DNA of 64,000 nt, taken from positions 1-64,000 of the forward strand of contig JAGQDJ010000008.1 in assembly GCA_022885665.1 (NCBI GenBank), given 5' to 3'. The notes under the pieces are model-generated. The model saw only the letters and a list, made by a program, of their open reading frames with translations. It was not told where the DNA came from and made no database searches. Numbering within the stretch: position 1 is the first letter of the stretch; each line of letters starts with the position of its first letter. Source of the DNA: Triops longicaudatus. Taxonomy: Eukaryota > Arthropoda > Branchiopoda > Notostraca > Triopsidae. Made by a program: the position numbers and the translations under genes. Shown one piece after another: positions 62,468-64,000 of this stretch.

Positions 62468-62879
62468 GGCTGTAAACAAGCTCTGAACATCTGAAGCCTC
62501 TATTCGTAGACAAACAGATAAAGCTTAAGGGCGTGGTTTTTGGAAGGTTCGTCATTATTGGCTCATCCAAGAGCGCGTTTTTCAATGAGCATGCTTTTAA
62601 AGCAGTACTTTTGTAATACTTGTTTCATGTATATTCAGCGCCAAACCACCAGCTTTAGGCACGAACATTAGCGTAGTATACATTAGGCTTGATTTCGGTT
62701 GTTTATTTGTTATCACACACAACAACAAATGGAACGAAACCTACTGGCACAAAATTGAACATGGACTCGTTTTTTTTTTCTTTACGAAGGTTTCTTCGCT
62801 CTTCCACTTCCGAATCTAAAAATTTCTTCCCAGACGCTTTTCGGTGGGTAAAAGCGCCATTTTTAGCGAGTTGAACGTC

Positions 62880-63056
62880 CTACTGCGAGCCTGAATTTGC
62901 GGCCACTTTACGTTGGATCTTCGACCCAGAATTCACTGCTTTGTGAAACTTCTTTCGATGAGCTCTAATGACTTGCTGAATCAACGTTTCTCTTGTTGGC
63001 ATTTTAAAAGGAAAGTTGTCCCTTCCATATTTCGCATAAGCCAAATTGACAAAAAT
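62880..63056 (-). CDS. Possible terminal exon of an unrecognised gene
   Basis: Acceptor TTTTAAG then an open frame of 58 codons to TAG: IFVNLAYAKYGRDNFPF, then a basic helix-like RETLIQQVIRAHRKKFHK and NSGSKIQRKVAANSGSQ. It looks protein-like and basic, but no family is recognised. A possible preceding exon (about 63,260-63,360) ends at a GTAAGG donor in matching phase, with content of low quality. The frame stays open for about 58 further codons after the TAG. Confidence 0.3.
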   Translation of the reverse strand: MFVNLAYAKYGRDNFPFKMPTRETLIQQVIRAHRKKFHKAVNSGSKIQRKVAANSGSQ

Positions 63057-63621
63057 CTTAAAAGTAATATTAAAAAGACACATGGAAAGTCAAAAGTTGC
63101 GTTTTCGGTACGGTTTGGACTTGAAGCGTTTTTGACAGTAAGTTGGGTGCTGTGTGAATGGCTAGATTAGGAAAAATCGGATTTTCACACTAGTAGAGTG
63201 TTACAACGATTATACCATGAACTTTGTCTTGAAAACATAATCTGTCATTTTCCTTACAGCAACACACGTCCATTTCGTCCCACCCCAAGTCCAAACTCTG
63301 TGCCCGCATCTCATTTTGTAGAGTTTGAAGAGCTCCAAATTCTCGTGGTCATTTGATCTTAATTTTGTGTAATCTTATATGGTAGCCAGGTAAATTTTTT
63401 AATAAAAAGGAATACAGTGATCCCCCCATGTACACAGCTAGAAATTTTGCAATATTTTTTCAAAAACTTGCACGAAAAATGGGGCTGTAGCTCAAAAGTA
63501 CACACCTACAAGCCAGTGGTGCTACATTCGCTGTTCAGGCGTTAACAGCATTCTCTATCTCACGTGTACCAAAACATTTGATTATTTTTGCCGGTTTGGC
63601 CAAGGTTTTAGTCCTTGAAAA

Positions 63622-64000
63622 ATGTGGTTTTTATTCACCCTTAGCCTTTTTTCAATGTTTTTTCAAATATGTTTTGTAACTTTAGCTATAGGTAAGTGAT
63701 TACATTATTTCCTTTCAAGCGTATTTTTCAAAACCTTTGAATATAAAAAATCACAAGTGATTTATGACGTTTGTTAAAAACAATTGAAAAACCAAACCAT
63801 TGAGTTTTCACGCTGTATATTTTAGGTCATAAGCTTTTAACATCGTTTAAATAAAAGTAATATACATTCAATGTGTATTGTAACAACGGTTTAGAGTCCA
63901 TTTTTTCGGTAATTCCCGGTTGATTCAGCGTCAATATTACTTATGTATTCAACCTTGTTACAGTTATGTATAACTTTAAAAATTTCCCCATTTTTTATGC
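63622..64000 (+). CDS. 5' end of a secreted or membrane protein gene (signal-peptide exon, runs off right edge)
   Basis: Exon 63622-63691 encodes MWFLFTLSLFSMFFQICFVT (signal peptide or first membrane helix) and ends at a textbook donor, ATAG|GTAAGT (phase 1). A good acceptor, CCTTGTTACAG at 63953-63963, opens a second exon from 63964 that is in phase (VMYNFKNFPIFY) and continues beyond the window. The rest is unseen, so the protein family cannot be named. Confidence 0.45.

Noticed and set aside
63481..63540. tRNA-like start GGGGCTGTAGCTCA
   Set aside because: No B-box, T-arm or acceptor complement follows within tRNA length.

Overview
This is a eukaryotic, AT-rich window with spliced genes. 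It most likely comes from an arthropod outside the flies. The evidence is a Vein/neuregulin-type Ig+EGF growth factor, two core promoters that pair a TATA box with the arthropod initiator TCAGT, and a small membrane-protein family with the cysteine pattern known from arthropod genomes. Flies lack caveolin, but a caveolin gene is present here. Exon boundaries were placed by hand from GT/AG sites, reading-frame phase and family similarity. The main models keep phase across every junction.

Left part (1-7,030): the 5' end of a cadherin gene runs leftward off the window. It sits head-to-head with a complete 13-exon HURP/DLGAP5 gene (spindle microtubule protein). From 7.0 to 22.8 kb there is mostly non-coding DNA with GC-rich patches, AT-rich simple repeats, a degraded MITE, a 129-base gap of Ns, and a tentative gene for a small cysteine-rich secreted peptide (about 9.1-10.5 kb).

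Middle (22.8-42 kb): a complete vein/neuregulin-like gene. Its signal-peptide exon is separated from the Ig exons by an intron of about 16.9 kb. A further small intron carries an intact hAT-like MITE. Possible extra 3' exons lie at 42.6-43.4 kb.

Right part (45.7-64 kb): a head-to-head pair of small single-pass membrane proteins that look like diverged paralogues; a caveolin whose scaffolding region is unusually rich in cysteine; an EGF-repeat protein of uncertain N-terminus; a tRNA-Leu-derived SINE-like element; then a run of minus-strand housekeeping genes: COG7 (Golgi tethering), TP53RK/Bud32 (tRNA modification), FITM (lipid droplet/ER) and MPND (JAMM metalloprotease). The right edge holds a plus-strand signal-peptide exon and an unassigned minus-strand terminal exon.

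The genes have unrelated cell roles. The only arrangement that suggests joint function is the divergent membrane-protein pair. I saw no CRISPR array, rRNA gene, complete tRNA gene or intact transposase.
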